From Phocaeicola coprocola DSM 17136 (lineage in GTDB: Bacteria > Bacteroidota > Bacteroidia > Bacteroidales > Bacteroidaceae), in NCBI RefSeq assembly GCF_000154845.1, contig NZ_DS981458.1, positions 21,139 through 64,960 on the forward strand: DNA of 43,822 nucleotides. Direction: 5' to 3'. The translations under genes were made by a program, and so were the position numbers. The notes beneath the pieces were generated by a model. That model worked only from the letters and a program-made list of their open reading frames with translations, made no database searches and was not told where the DNA came from. Numbering within the stretch: position 1 is the first letter of the stretch; each line of letters opens with the position of its first letter. This document shows, one piece after another, positions 8,752 to 17,778 of the stretch.

Positions 8752-10659
8752 CTATTTTTGTAAATATAATTGTTGTTTTTCTATTTGCTCTATTATACTT
8801 TGGTTGGTTTTTATAATCACTCTCAAGTCCTTTTCCAAACGAAGCCTGTATCGCCAGATATTCAGATAAAGCAATAATCCGGCTGGTACAATAATACCAA
8901 ACAGCAGATTCAGCCATCGGTTATCGAACAAGCTCTTATGTGCTTTAACCGACAAGAAAGGATAATTGTTCATCAGATTCAGCAAAACAGCATCTTTAGT
9001 ATTTGAAAGCTCTTCAATAAGCGCTTCCATTTTTTTACTAATTTCAGCTATTGCATCATCATGCTTGTTATTAGTAAAAATCTGAATGTAATTAGGCATT
9101 CCTTTCAATCGATGAGTTTCCAGATATGTCTGACAGTCTTTACTTATCTCATCCAATATTTCAATATCTTTTGCATACTCAGGCGTATGAATAATAACCT
9201 CTTTCTTAAACATATGTCTAGACTGACGTATGCCAAACAACTTTCTGAAGAAAGCTGCATAAACGTCTAAGTTAAACACAACAGAGTCTTTATTTGACTT
9301 ATAGGTAAAAAATGCTCCCAAGGGGGCTAAGACTATTGTACTCATCCAAGTACCTAAAACGATATTCATTTCCCCACTCTTTGCAACACGGGTTGCTCCA
9401 GAGTCGATAATATAATAGATGACAAAGATCAATACAGAAATAACAACCGGCATTCCAAGCCCTCCTTTTCGGATAATAGCCCCTAAAGGTGCTCCGATAA
9501 AGAAGAATATGATACATGCCAAAGATAAAGTTATCTTTTTATGCCAGTCTGAACGGTGAGAGCGAATGCTGTTGTCTGTATCTTTGGTAAGGAAACTCTT
9601 CATATCCCAATCTGTAGACAACGACTTCACCCGATTCTCTGTTGTTGTCAGCACCTTTAACTTTTCCTGTGAAGTCATCGAATTATAAATACTGTCTGTA
9701 TTGATAACAGCAATATTCTCGGTTTTTATTTTTACAGAATCTGCCGGAGTCAGAACAGCTCCCCGGTAAGTGGTAGACATAATATCGCTATACATAGAAC
9801 GTCCTACACTATCGGCATGCGTTGTAAGTGAGTCTATGGCAACAGATATTTCGTGCATATTCTTAATATCCGAACGACGGTCAAGAAAACTTCCGTCCAC
9901 CATATTAAACTCCGAACTAAACTGAATCAATGTATGCTTTTCCTTGAAAGTTTCCCGTCGATAAGGTACGTTACGAGAAATAACAGACTGTGACTTCAGA
10001 TTTTCAAACTGCTCACCATTATACAGATGCAGGAACAGATGTTGCTTGTCTGCTGTCAACTCCAGTTTTCCTTCTGCTGCCCAAATGATATGGGCATTTT
10101 CAAAACCATCTGAAAAATTATAAATCAAAATATCTTTCAGCAGACCAGTCTTACGATCTTTATGCTTTACATAAATATTATATCCATCGATATCACTATA
10201 AAAAACACCTTCCGGAATATCAACTTCCGGTGATTTTTGTTTCATGGAAACCAGCAATGTCCATAATTGCTTTTGAGCACGTGGACCGATAATATTCTGG
10301 AAGAAAAAAGATATTCCCCCCAGAAACACACAAAACAATACAACCGGACGGATTATACGTAATAAGGGAATACCCGCAGCTTTCATTGAAAGCAATTCAT
10401 AACGTTCTCCAAAGTTACCAAAAGTCATCAATGCAGCCAACAGGATGGCAAGAGGAAGAGACAAAGGTATAAGGGTTAATCCTGAATAAAAGAAAAACTG
10501 TGCAAGTACATTAATCTCCAATCCCTTCCCCACCAACTCATCTACATATCTCCATAAAAACTGCATCATGAAGATAAATAAACAGATGAAAAAAGTTCCC
10601 GCAAAGAGCAACAAAAAGCTCTTTAATACAAATATATCAAGTTTTTTTATGCGTAGCAT
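8752..10659 (-). CDS. LptF/LptG-family LPS export permease, long Bacteroidota form
   Basis: A 635-residue inner-membrane protein of the YjgP/YjgQ (LptF/G) family. LptF and LptG together with the LptB ATPase pull lipopolysaccharide out of the inner membrane. N-terminal membrane segments lie at about residues 12-33, 55-80 and 100-120. A large periplasmic region follows, then the family's C-terminal membrane segments, including [20 protein letters not shown]. It is much longer than the roughly 360-residue E. coli proteins: the tail adds about 180 residues, with another hydrophobic segment ([18 protein letters not shown]) and a charged, coiled-coil-like end. It is probably the first gene of an operon with ribBA. 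Assignment to F or G is not possible from sequence alone. Confidence 0.88.
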   Translation of the reverse strand: MLRIKKLDIFVLKSFLLLFAGTFFICLFIFMMQFLWRYVDELVGKGLEINVLAQFFFYSGLTLIPLSLPLAILLAALMTFGNFGERYELLSMKAAGIPLLRIIRPVVLFCVFLGGISFFFQNIIGPRAQKQLWTLLVSMKQKSPEVDIPEGVFYSDIDGYNIYVKHKDRKTGLLKDILIYNFSDGFENAHIIWAAEGKLELTADKQHLFLHLYNGEQFENLKSQSVISRNVPYRRETFKEKHTLIQFSSEFNMVDGSFLDRRSDIKNMHEISVAIDSLTTHADSVGRSMYSDIMSTTYRGAVLTPADSVKIKTENIAVINTDSIYNSMTSQEKLKVLTTTENRVKSLSTDWDMKSFLTKDTDNSIRSHRSDWHKKITLSLACIIFFFIGAPLGAIIRKGGLGMPVVISVLIFVIYYIIDSGATRVAKSGEMNIVLGTWMSTIVLAPLGAFFTYKSNKDSVVFNLDVYAAFFRKLFGIRQSRHMFKKEVIIHTPEYAKDIEILDEISKDCQTYLETHRLKGMPNYIQIFTNNKHDDAIAEISKKMEALIEELSNTKDAVLLNLMNNYPFLSVKAHKSLFDNRWLNLLFGIIVPAGLLLYLNIWRYRLRLEKDLRVIIKTNQSIIEQIEKQQLYLQK

Positions 10660-10738
10660 TCCTTATATTATCATTATCAGCGCACAAAAGTAGCATAAAA
10701 AACGGAGAGGTAATGATGTTTTTACATTATTTTTGGAA

Positions 10739-11128
10739 TTACACCCCACATATCCTTCTTAAAATTTCTATTTGAGAATTCCACAGGTTTCTGGTATCTT
10801 CTTCTTCACCCGGAATTGCAAAATCGGTAACTTCCAAGAGATGATCTTTAGTAAGTTCATTATAATGAATTTTCAGCTCAAAATATGTTTTGGGATCATC
10901 ATCTATCCAATGAAAACGAATGAAGGATTCTGTACGCTGATTAAGAATTTCAGCATTACGTGTTTCTGTTTTCCCCCATTTGAAGGTATAAGTCTTATTT
11001 ATTTTTGAAACATTATCAGCAAACCATCTCTGCAAACCAGAAGGAGTACTGATAGCCCCCCATAAAATACTTCCTGAAGCTGGATTGAGTGGATACTCAA
11101 TACGTATTTTCTTTTTCATAGATTCCAT
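10739..11128 (-). CDS. START-like domain protein
   Basis: A 129-residue soluble protein resembling the START/SRPBCC (AHSA1-like) domain proteins found throughout Bacteroidales. It has the early segment LWGAISTPSGLQRWFADNV, a WF element of the fold, then FRFHW-type beta strands and a C-terminal amphipathic helix (LWNSQIEILRRICGV). Such folds bind hydrophobic ligands in a central cavity; no ligand can be proposed. The start could be either the ATG at 11128 or the one three codons on at 11119 (MKKKIRIEY). It stands alone, 79 bp upstream of the permease gene on the same strand. Confidence 0.78.
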   Translation of the reverse strand: MESMKKKIRIEYPLNPASGSILWGAISTPSGLQRWFADNVSKINKTYTFKWGKTETRNAEILNQRTESFIRFHWIDDDPKTYFELKIHYNELTKDHLLEVTDFAIPGEEEDTRNLWNSQIEILRRICGV

Positions 11129-11285
11129 ACTATTGTTTTATTAAGGTATTAAAGATTACGGAGGCAAAATAAACTATTTTTTTCATATACTAGATAATGA
11201 AAGATATTTTTTCGCCAAATGACTCGAAAAAATCTTTACAGACTAAAGAAATACACATAAAATCCCCAAAAAACGCTCAAGCATC

Positions 11286-11316
11286 TTGCACAATTCAAAA
11301 ACTTAACTTACCTTTG
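11286..11316 (+). promoter_or_regulatory. Bacteroides-type promoter of the tRNA cluster
   Basis: TACCTTTG (11309-11316) matches the -7 consensus TAnnTTTG, with TTGC (11286-11289) 19 bp upstream as the -33 element. The first tRNA starts 22 bp after the -7 box. The rest of 11129-11285 shows no gene. Confidence 0.75.
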
Positions 11317-11338
11317 CACCCGCAAACGAAAAACAAAT

Positions 11339-11412
11339 GGCGGGATAGCTCAGCTGGTTAGAGCGCATGATTCATAATCATGAGGTCCCCGGTTCAATCC
11401 CGGGTCCCGCTA
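11339..11412 (+). tRNA. tRNA-Met (CAT), copy 1
   Basis: A complete 74-nt cloverleaf: acceptor GGCGGGA with TCCCGCT (a G-U first pair), D arm GCTC/GAGC, anticodon stem CATGA/TCATG enclosing TTCATAA (anticodon CAT), T arm CCCGG/CCGGG with TTCAATC, discriminator A. CCA is not encoded. The D arm and acceptor differ from initiator tRNAs, so this is an elongator tRNA-Met or, less likely, a lysidine-modified tRNA-Ile2. Confidence 0.95.
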
Positions 11413-11434
11413 CTCAAAAAATCGATTGCAAAAT

Positions 11435-11508
11435 GGCGGGATAGCTCAGCTGGTTAGAGCGCATGATTCATAATCATGAGGTCCCCGGTTCAATCCCGGG
11501 TCCCGCTA
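11435..11508 (+). tRNA. tRNA-Met (CAT), copy 2
   Basis: Identical in sequence to the first copy. A 22-nt spacer containing CTCAAAAAATCGATTGCA separates the two. Confidence 0.95.
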
Positions 11509-11529
11509 CTCAAAAAATCGATTGCAAAT

Positions 11530-11603
11530 GGCGGGATAGCTCAGCTGGTTAGAGCGCATGATTCATAATCATGAGGTCCCCGGTTCAATCCCGGGTCCCG
11601 CTA
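11530..11603 (+). tRNA. tRNA-Met (CAT), copy 3
   Basis: Identical to copies 1 and 2. The spacer before it is one base shorter than the previous one and otherwise the same, so the array arose by tandem duplication of a unit of about 95-96 bp. Confidence 0.95.
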
Positions 11604-11627
11604 CAAAGCTTAAAAGCGCAGATATAA

Positions 11628-11666
11628 GGCATTTGGGAGGCTTCCACTCCTGGGTGTCTTTTTTTA
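11628..11666 (+). terminator. Terminator of the tRNA cluster
   Basis: GCATTTGGGAG pairs with CTCCTGGGTGT (with several G-U pairs) around a short loop and is followed by a run of T from 11659. Confidence 0.65.
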
Positions 11667-11697
11667 TTTTTATATAGATAATCTATTCTTCTTGGAC

Positions 11698-11738
11698 AAA
11701 ATAAAAGTGTGACACGAAAATTCGCATCACACTTTTTT
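11698..11738 (-). terminator. Terminator of glmM, possibly bidirectional
   Basis: AAAGTGTGA and TCACACTTT form a perfect 9-bp stem with a 14-nt loop. T-rich tails lie on both sides, so it can serve glmM on the minus strand and back up the tRNA terminator on the plus strand. Confidence 0.85.
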
Positions 11739-11747
11739 CCCTCGCTT

Positions 11748-13136
11748 TTATTTCGCTAAACTATATACGATATCCATAATCTGTTTTCCTAATTCATCAG
11801 CAGCTTCCATTGTCGCAGCCTCTGAATAGACACGAATAATCGGTTCTGTATTACTTTTACGTAAATGAACCCATTTATCCGGGAAATCAATCTTTACACC
11901 GTCTATATCATTTATCTCCTCTGCTTTATAGAGATCTTTCACTTTTGCCAATATTGCATCAACATCAGTTTGCGGTGTAAGATCAATACGGTTCTTAGCA
12001 ATATAATAATTGGGATAAGAAGCACGCAACTCAGAAACCTTTTTGCCTTCATGCGCCAAATGACTTAAGAAAAGAGCAATTCCAACCAGTGCATCACGTC
12101 CATAATGTGATTCTGGATAAATCACCCCACCATTTCCTTCACCACCGATTACAGCATTTGTTTCTTTCATCTTCGTAACTACATTCACTTCACCCACTGC
12201 AGCTGCATTATATTGCATACCATATTTACGGGTTACATCACGCAAAGCACGTGTAGAACTCAAATTAGAAACCGTATTTCCTGGTGTATGCTTCAAAACA
12301 TAATCGGCAACAGTTACCAATGTATATTCTTCACCATACATCGTTCCATCTTCACAAATCATAGCAAGACGGTCTACATCCGGATCGACAACAAATGCCA
12401 CATCTGCTTTTCCGCCTTTCATCAGATTCATGATATCTCCCAAATTCTTCTCAAGCGGCTCTGGGTTATGCTGGAAATTTCCCGTAGGTTCACAATATAA
12501 CTTTTCTACCTGCTGTACTCCTAAGCGATGAAGCAATTCTGGAAGAATAATACCACCTACAGAATTAACACAATCTATTGCTACGCGGAAATTCGCACGT
12601 CGTATAGCTTCTACATCAACTAATTTCAAAGCTAATACACTTTCAATATGCTTCTCATTATATGTATTATCTTCTATATAAGAACCAATATGATCAATAT
12701 CAGCATATTCAAAAGCCTCCGCTTCTGCAATACGAAGCACCTCTTCACCTTCTGCTGCATTTAAGAATTCTCCATGCTCATTTAACAGTTTCAATGCATT
12801 CCACTGTTTGGGATTATGACTTGCAGTAAGAATAATACCTCCACATGCACCAGCCATTATAACAGCCAGTTCTGTAGTAGGAGTTGAAGCTAAACCGATG
12901 TTCACTACATCGAAGCCCATTCCCATCAATGTACCACAAACTACATTCTTTACCATCTCGCCAGAAATACGAGCATCACGTCCTACAACAATCTTGTTAC
13001 TTTTCACTGTTGAAGTACGACGAATCAAAGTCGCATAAGCAGAAGTAAATTTTACGATATCCAGTGGGTTTAATCCTTCCCCCGCTTTTCCTCCGATCGT
13101 TCCTCGGATACCTGATATAGATTTAATAAGTGTCAT
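11748..13136 (-). CDS. glmM: Phosphoglucosamine mutase
   Basis: A 462-residue alpha-D-phosphohexomutase that converts glucosamine-6-phosphate to glucosamine-1-phosphate for UDP-GlcNAc, and so for peptidoglycan and LPS. Family motifs appear in order: the N-terminal substrate segment SISGIRG, the phosphoserine loop TASHNP (Ser106), the metal loop DPDVDR, the sugar loop GEGNGG, and the phosphate loop RKSNTEP near the end. Length is normal for GlmM. The phosphomannomutase alternative cannot be fully excluded but the motif set fits GlmM better. Its ATG overlaps the TAA of the upstream lipoprotein gene by one base (TAATG), suggesting translational coupling. Confidence 0.9.
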   Translation of the reverse strand: MTLIKSISGIRGTIGGKAGEGLNPLDIVKFTSAYATLIRRTSTVKSNKIVVGRDARISGEMVKNVVCGTLMGMGFDVVNIGLASTPTTELAVIMAGACGGIILTASHNPKQWNALKLLNEHGEFLNAAEGEEVLRIAEAEAFEYADIDHIGSYIEDNTYNEKHIESVLALKLVDVEAIRRANFRVAIDCVNSVGGIILPELLHRLGVQQVEKLYCEPTGNFQHNPEPLEKNLGDIMNLMKGGKADVAFVVDPDVDRLAMICEDGTMYGEEYTLVTVADYVLKHTPGNTVSNLSSTRALRDVTRKYGMQYNAAAVGEVNVVTKMKETNAVIGGEGNGGVIYPESHYGRDALVGIALFLSHLAHEGKKVSELRASYPNYYIAKNRIDLTPQTDVDAILAKVKDLYKAEEINDIDGVKIDFPDKWVHLRKSNTEPIIRVYSEAATMEAADELGKQIMDIVYSLAK

Positions 13137-13837
13137 TATTTACCTAAATTGTATGTAATTTCGTAATAACAAGGATAAACATATTGTGAAGCCTGACTTG
13201 TTCCCTGTCCATGAGGTACAATCAAACGTACACGTGCTACTTTATCAGAAGATACGGTACGAGATGGTTTGATATATTTTAATGGGATCAACCATCCTGA
13301 AGGAACTGAGGTCGTACCATAAATAGAATACATCTGATAGCTTTCAGTAAATGCAGCCGAATATGATGTACCACTTATCGTCAATTTATAGACCTCTGGA
13401 TAAAGCATATACTGCGGCAAACTCCAGCTTGAGTTAGCTGTATAAAGAGGATAATTATACAAATTCATATTTCCAGAAAGTGTATCACCGGCGCTAAACA
13501 TCTCATCACGAGTTTGAATAGCAACTTCTATGTAACGGGATGCTATTTCATAATATCCATCAGCCAATTTAGAATCTCCTTCCCCTTGCTGCAGGATATT
13601 CATATAGACACCACTTTCTTCGAACAATACGAACTGATTCTCATTCGTAATTGTATCCTGATTATAGAAATCTTTCTCGCTAATTACCTGATAATTATGA
13701 TTCAGAATCCAAGCGTTGATAGCATCAGCTTCTTCCTCCTTCATCTCAGCATAAGTCTTACCGTTATCACAACTTTGCAAACAGAAGACCAGTGTGCAGA
13801 ATACCGCAAAAAACAGTTTTATCTTTTTCATTTTCAT
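13136..13837 (-). CDS. DUF4827-type lipoprotein
   Basis: I chose the ATG at 13837 (MKMKKIKLFFAVFCTLVF). The longer frame begins upstream without a recognisable signal and is rejected; 13831 is an alternative. The product is 233 residues with a lipoprotein signal ending in LQSC followed by DNGKTYAEMKEEEADAINAW. This matches my memory of the Bacteroidales DUF4827 lipoproteins, which have a distant FKBP-like fold. The invariant-looking segment GWLIPLKYIKPSR and the C-terminal strand VYPCYYEITYNLGK support an FKBP-like core. It overlaps glmM by one base, a conserved-looking pairing whose meaning is unknown. It may act in the envelope as a chaperone-like protein; this is inference only. Confidence 0.8.
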   Translation of the reverse strand: MKMKKIKLFFAVFCTLVFCLQSCDNGKTYAEMKEEEADAINAWILNHNYQVISEKDFYNQDTITNENQFVLFEESGVYMNILQQGEGDSKLADGYYEIASRYIEVAIQTRDEMFSAGDTLSGNMNLYNYPLYTANSSWSLPQYMLYPEVYKLTISGTSYSAAFTESYQMYSIYGTTSVPSGWLIPLKYIKPSRTVSSDKVARVRLIVPHGQGTSQASQYVYPCYYEITYNLGK

Positions 13838-13942
13838 ATCATTTATGGCGCAAAAATAGCAAATTGCTTCATATATTTCAAAAGGCAACAGTGCATTAAC
13901 AGCCCTTAACACACATTGATATACCTATAAGCAATCAATAAA

Positions 13943-15031
13943 TCATGACTTTACCAATGTCTCTATATAAGCCTTCATCTCAGGCACATTTTTTTTCGTT
14001 TCTTTATACAATTTATATTGTGCCAATGCACGTACATAATTGTGCTCGGCGTAGTTAATCTGATAATAAGTATCACCATTAATATAATCAGCCAAAAAAC
14101 GCACAGCCTGCATATATGGGAACAAAGTCACAGCATAAGGCAATAGTTCGATTTCCAAAGGAGTCAGAAAATGTTTAGCAGACTCAATATACCCTTTAGC
14201 AAAATGCTTGAATATATCGAATTTAAAATGTATTTTATTCAAATCCGGCTCATCCTCAGGAGCTGTATTAGCTGCAGAACGCAAAAAATCACCAAAATCG
14301 GAAAATACGAAACTTGGCATAACTGTATCCAAATCGATTACGCATAATACCTCCTCTTTATCATCAAACAACATATTGCTTACTTTCGTATCACAATGGC
14401 AAATACGTTTTGGTAATTTTCCTTCTTGAAACAGACGTTCTGCACAACACATTTCATCAGTATCACGCTCTATCTCATCCACGAGACAACGTACTTTTTC
14501 CATACGTCCTACAGCATCTTTCTGCACAGCTTCACGCAATTGTTGCATCCTAAATTTCATATTATGAAAATCAGGAATCGTTTCCCCCAATGGTTCTGGC
14601 AAATCTGTAAGCATTGCCTCAAACTCACCAAACTTCAAGCCTACCAGATAAGAAGATTCTGGGGTAACAGCATCCAGTGTACGGGAATCCGGAATAAAGA
14701 CACACATCCGCCAATATTTTTTGCCATCAAAATAATATGTCTTCCCGGTATCCGACTTCAAAAAGCGAAGCACTTTCCTATCTATATCTTTTGTCTGTTT
14801 TTCTTCTAACTTTTTACGGATATGAGCTGTTACAACTTCTATATTATGCTGAAGCATATCAACATCAGTAAAGACTTGATGATTGATGCACTGTAATATA
14901 TAATCAGAGACAGAATCATCAAGTGTCTGCACGAGATAAGTCTTATTTATTAAACCGGAAGTCAACGGACTTATTTTTTTCACTTCACCAGCCTCGGGGA
15001 AATGAGAAATTATGCTAGTTAAAATCTCCAT
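13943..15031 (-). CDS. APH-fold sugar kinase, probable N-acetylhexosamine 1-kinase
   Basis: A 362-residue protein of the aminoglycoside phosphotransferase fold. The catalytic loop is HCDTKVSNMLFD (Asp214, Asn219) and the metal-binding segment is VIDLDT (Asp233). The N-terminal glycine loop region reads SGLINKTYLV. Length and the TSGLINKTY start are like NahK, the N-acetylhexosamine 1-kinase of bifidobacteria, and not like antibiotic-resistance kinases. It lies 18 bp downstream of a GH109 gene, a family with alpha-N-acetylgalactosaminidase activity, so GalNAc (or GlcNAc) is the likely substrate. The pair would release GalNAc and phosphorylate it at C1. The substrate is inferred from context, not from residues. 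Confidence 0.75.
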   Translation of the reverse strand: MEILTSIISHFPEAGEVKKISPLTSGLINKTYLVQTLDDSVSDYILQCINHQVFTDVDMLQHNIEVVTAHIRKKLEEKQTKDIDRKVLRFLKSDTGKTYYFDGKKYWRMCVFIPDSRTLDAVTPESSYLVGLKFGEFEAMLTDLPEPLGETIPDFHNMKFRMQQLREAVQKDAVGRMEKVRCLVDEIERDTDEMCCAERLFQEGKLPKRICHCDTKVSNMLFDDKEEVLCVIDLDTVMPSFVFSDFGDFLRSAANTAPEDEPDLNKIHFKFDIFKHFAKGYIESAKHFLTPLEIELLPYAVTLFPYMQAVRFLADYINGDTYYQINYAEHNYVRALAQYKLYKETKKNVPEMKAYIETLVKS

Positions 15032-15049
15032 CAGTTCACGCTATCTTGA

Positions 15050-16594
15050 TTATTCGTTATTTGCCCATTCTTTTGCTCCCTGCTGTTTCAGTTTTGCAGT
15101 AATTTCAGCGGCTTTTTTAGCAGTTGCAGCTTCGTCCTCAGGACTAGCAAACGCATGCTTATAACCTTTTACTACATTCCACTCTCCACGTGTAAAATCA
15201 GGAAATTCTACAGCAGCACAACCGTTATCCATAGATAGTTCTCCCAACTCAGCCAAGCAGCACCACTCAGCCAAATCGTATACATCCATATCCAATGGCA
15301 ATCCATTCTGAAGGCAGTACACAAGACGACTGTCCATAATAAAATCCATACCTCCATGTCCACCAACTTCTTTTGCCATCTCTCCATATTTTTTCAGAAT
15401 AGGATGCTGATATTTTTCTACCAAAGCTTCCATTTCCTTTTGCGGCAAAAAGCCATGTGAGCTAAGATCGTCCAATTTAGGTTGTACTCCCGAAGCTGCC
15501 AATTGTTTAGCGTCAAGTGCATATCCTTCAACCGGATATTTGTTAGCAAATCCCTTTGTACCAGTCAGTTGATATAAACGGTTATAAGGTTGTGGAGTCA
15601 TTACATTATGCTGTATCTCGATAACTTTTCCTTTAGCAGTACGAATCAGCGTTGTCGTATGGTCACCATTACGAAAGTTATTGCATACAGAATCTGTACG
15701 CTCTTCCACCAAAGACTTACCTACTACCGACTTTGTATCCATAGCCACCAATGTCGCCATACGATCGCCACGATGAATGTCAAGAGCCTGTGCTACAGGA
15801 CCAAGTCCGTGAGTAGCATACACATCACCACGATGTCTCATATTATAATCTAGACGCCATCCTAACTTATCTTCTTTACCGTTTTTCCAATAATAATCCC
15901 AAAAAGCTTCCAAATTATGGATATAAGCTCCCTGCGCACGAATTACCTCACCCAACACTCCCTGCTGAGCCATATTCAAGGTATTCATCTCAAACCAGTC
16001 ATAACAGCAGTTCTCCAAAATAAAGCAATGCTTACGACTTGTTTCACTCAAATTGACCAAAGCCCAGCATTCTTTCAGATTCATAGCTGAAGGAACTTCT
16101 ACAGCAACATTCTTACCATGCTCCAAGGCACATTTTGCAACAGGAAAATGATGTAACCAGTCGGCAGCTATATAAACCAGATCGATGTCATCGCGTTTAC
16201 ACAACTCTTCATAGCCTTTCTCACCTGAATAAATTGCAGCTTTAGGCAGAGATGCTGCCTTCAAGTATTTCTGGCAATCTTCTGCGCGTTTCTGCTCATA
16301 ATCACATAAGGCAACAATCTGAGTACCGGGAATATGTGTAAAACGTTCAACAGCACCAGGTCCTCTCATACCTAGCCCAACAAAACCAACACGAACGACG
16401 TCCATTTTGGGTACAGTCAGTCCCAATACACTTTTCTGACCAGCAGGTCTTTCTGGTGTATGCACGACAATTGTACCTTTATTCCATTCCCACTGTGTTC
16501 CTCTTTCCGACGTATACACTTCAGTAGTCGGCTTCACTGCACATGCCCCTAACACAAGACACATACTCCAAACCAGTACTTTTAGTTTTTTCAT
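15050..16594 (-). CDS. GH109-family glycosidase, probable alpha-N-acetylgalactosaminidase
   Basis: A 514-residue lipoprotein (signal ending LVLGAC, Cys18) with a Gfo/Idh/MocA-type Rossmann domain, GFVGLGMRGPGAVERF, that holds NAD tightly. The segments HFPVAKCALEHGKNVAVEVP, LENCCYDWFEMNTL and RHRGDVYATHGLGPVAQ are as in GH109. These enzymes cleave terminal alpha-GalNAc from mucin or blood-group A glycans by an NAD-dependent redox mechanism. The lipoprotein signal puts it in the periplasm or at the cell surface. The downstream kinase gene supports a GalNAc-salvage role. Gfo/Idh/MocA dehydrogenases are the main alternative; the full-length match to the GH109 layout makes this less likely. Confidence 0.87.
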   Translation of the reverse strand: MKKLKVLVWSMCLVLGACAVKPTTEVYTSERGTQWEWNKGTIVVHTPERPAGQKSVLGLTVPKMDVVRVGFVGLGMRGPGAVERFTHIPGTQIVALCDYEQKRAEDCQKYLKAASLPKAAIYSGEKGYEELCKRDDIDLVYIAADWLHHFPVAKCALEHGKNVAVEVPSAMNLKECWALVNLSETSRKHCFILENCCYDWFEMNTLNMAQQGVLGEVIRAQGAYIHNLEAFWDYYWKNGKEDKLGWRLDYNMRHRGDVYATHGLGPVAQALDIHRGDRMATLVAMDTKSVVGKSLVEERTDSVCNNFRNGDHTTTLIRTAKGKVIEIQHNVMTPQPYNRLYQLTGTKGFANKYPVEGYALDAKQLAASGVQPKLDDLSSHGFLPQKEMEALVEKYQHPILKKYGEMAKEVGGHGGMDFIMDSRLVYCLQNGLPLDMDVYDLAEWCCLAELGELSMDNGCAAVEFPDFTRGEWNVVKGYKHAFASPEDEAATAKKAAEITAKLKQQGAKEWANNE

Positions 16595-16695
16595 ATTTTC
16601 ATTTAAAGTTAAGTTTCATTTTAAGACTGAATTATGACAGTATATTCTTTGATCTGCTTAAAAAAGAAATATATAGTCCAAATCAATTCCTGATT

Positions 16696-17730
16696 TTACT
16701 TATTAAGCAAGTCCTCATATTTCACCAATGCCTGCTTAAAGAGTTCAATAGCCTCATCCATCGTTCCATAGAATTCTCCACCAGAAGCATTCAGATGTCC
16801 ACCTCCGTTAAAAAATTCGGATGCGACTTTATTACAAGGGAAGGTTCCTACAGATCGCAATGATACCTTTATCATATTTTTTTCAGTATCTTCACGGAGA
16901 AAAACTGAAAAACAAACTCCCTTCATCTGCAGTGGAATATTGACAAATCCTTCAGTATCTCCTTTCACATAATGAAATTTACTCTGCTCATCTTTGGTAA
17001 GCCATATCAATGCAGCATGAAAGCGAGGGAAGACCTGCATTTTATCATATAAAATATACCCCATAAGGCGTAAACGATCTTCCGAATATGTATTGAAGAC
17101 CTTACGGTAAATTTCATCCTTATCGATACCTTTCGATAATAATTCGCTAATGATAAAATAAATCTCACGGCTATTCGAATTATAAGTAAATCCTCCCGTA
17201 TCAGTCATCATACCAGTATAAAGACATTCAGCTCCTTCACGAGTTATATCTTCAAAATTACCCATCCGACAAATCAAACGAAAAATTAATTCAGAGGTTG
17301 AAGAAATCTCAGGATGAGATATAGTTACACGACAGAAGTCTTCTGGATTCAAATGATGATCGATCAACACCTTACGCCCAGCAGAAGCAGCAACAGGTTT
17401 GGCCATTGCGTCAATACGCGATAAAGCATTGAAATCCAAACAGCAAATTACGTCGGCTTCAGCTATAAGTTCATCGGCAAATTCCGAATATTTGTCATAG
17501 CGGATAATATCTTTTGCTCCAGGCATCCAACGTAAGAAATCAGGAAAAGCATTAGGAACAATTATATGTACATTTTTCTCTTGTGTTTCCAGAAAATGAA
17601 GTAATCCTAACGAAGAGCCCAAAGCATCACCATCAGGAGATACATGAGTTACAATAACTATCTTGTCAGCACGTTCAAAATATTTAGCAACCTTATCAAT
17701 ATTGGCTTGAAGTATAACTTTTGTCAACAT
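16696..17730 (-). CDS. nrnA: DHH-family phosphoesterase (NrnA-like nanoRNase/pAp phosphatase)
   Basis: I chose the ATG at 17730 (MLTKVILQANIDKV). The upstream extension uses a TTG codon and is not needed. The 344-residue product has the DHH motifs THVSPDGDALGSS (residues about 27-39), DFNALSRID and the DHH signature LIDHHLNPED, then the DHHA1 substrate-binding domain with GGGHLNASGG. NrnA-type enzymes degrade 2-5-nt RNAs and dephosphorylate 3'-phosphoadenosine-5'-phosphate, replacing Orn in many bacteria. It follows comEC on the same strand by about 50 bp and probably shares a transcript with rpe and comEC. A cyclic dinucleotide phosphodiesterase role is possible, but no sensory domain is present. 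Confidence 0.87.
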   Translation of the reverse strand: MLTKVILQANIDKVAKYFERADKIVIVTHVSPDGDALGSSLGLLHFLETQEKNVHIIVPNAFPDFLRWMPGAKDIIRYDKYSEFADELIAEADVICCLDFNALSRIDAMAKPVAASAGRKVLIDHHLNPEDFCRVTISHPEISSTSELIFRLICRMGNFEDITREGAECLYTGMMTDTGGFTYNSNSREIYFIISELLSKGIDKDEIYRKVFNTYSEDRLRLMGYILYDKMQVFPRFHAALIWLTKDEQSKFHYVKGDTEGFVNIPLQMKGVCFSVFLREDTEKNMIKVSLRSVGTFPCNKVASEFFNGGGHLNASGGEFYGTMDEAIELFKQALVKYEDLLNK

Positions 17731-17778
17731 AAAAAAACGAATTAAATTGAATGGCAAAAATACAAATTAATTCTTAAT

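Noticed and set aside
11339..11603. Regularly spaced repeats resembling a small CRISPR array
   Set aside because: The repeats fold as complete tRNAs with anticodon CAT, and the spacers are nearly identical to one another, unlike CRISPR spacers.
13838..13912. Longer N-terminus for the DUF4827-type lipoprotein
   Set aside because: The extension has no signal character and would bury the lipoprotein signal that starts at 13837.
13943..15031. Aminoglycoside resistance gene
   Set aside because: The APH fold alone is not evidence for resistance. The N-terminus, length and GH109 neighbour fit an amino-sugar kinase better.
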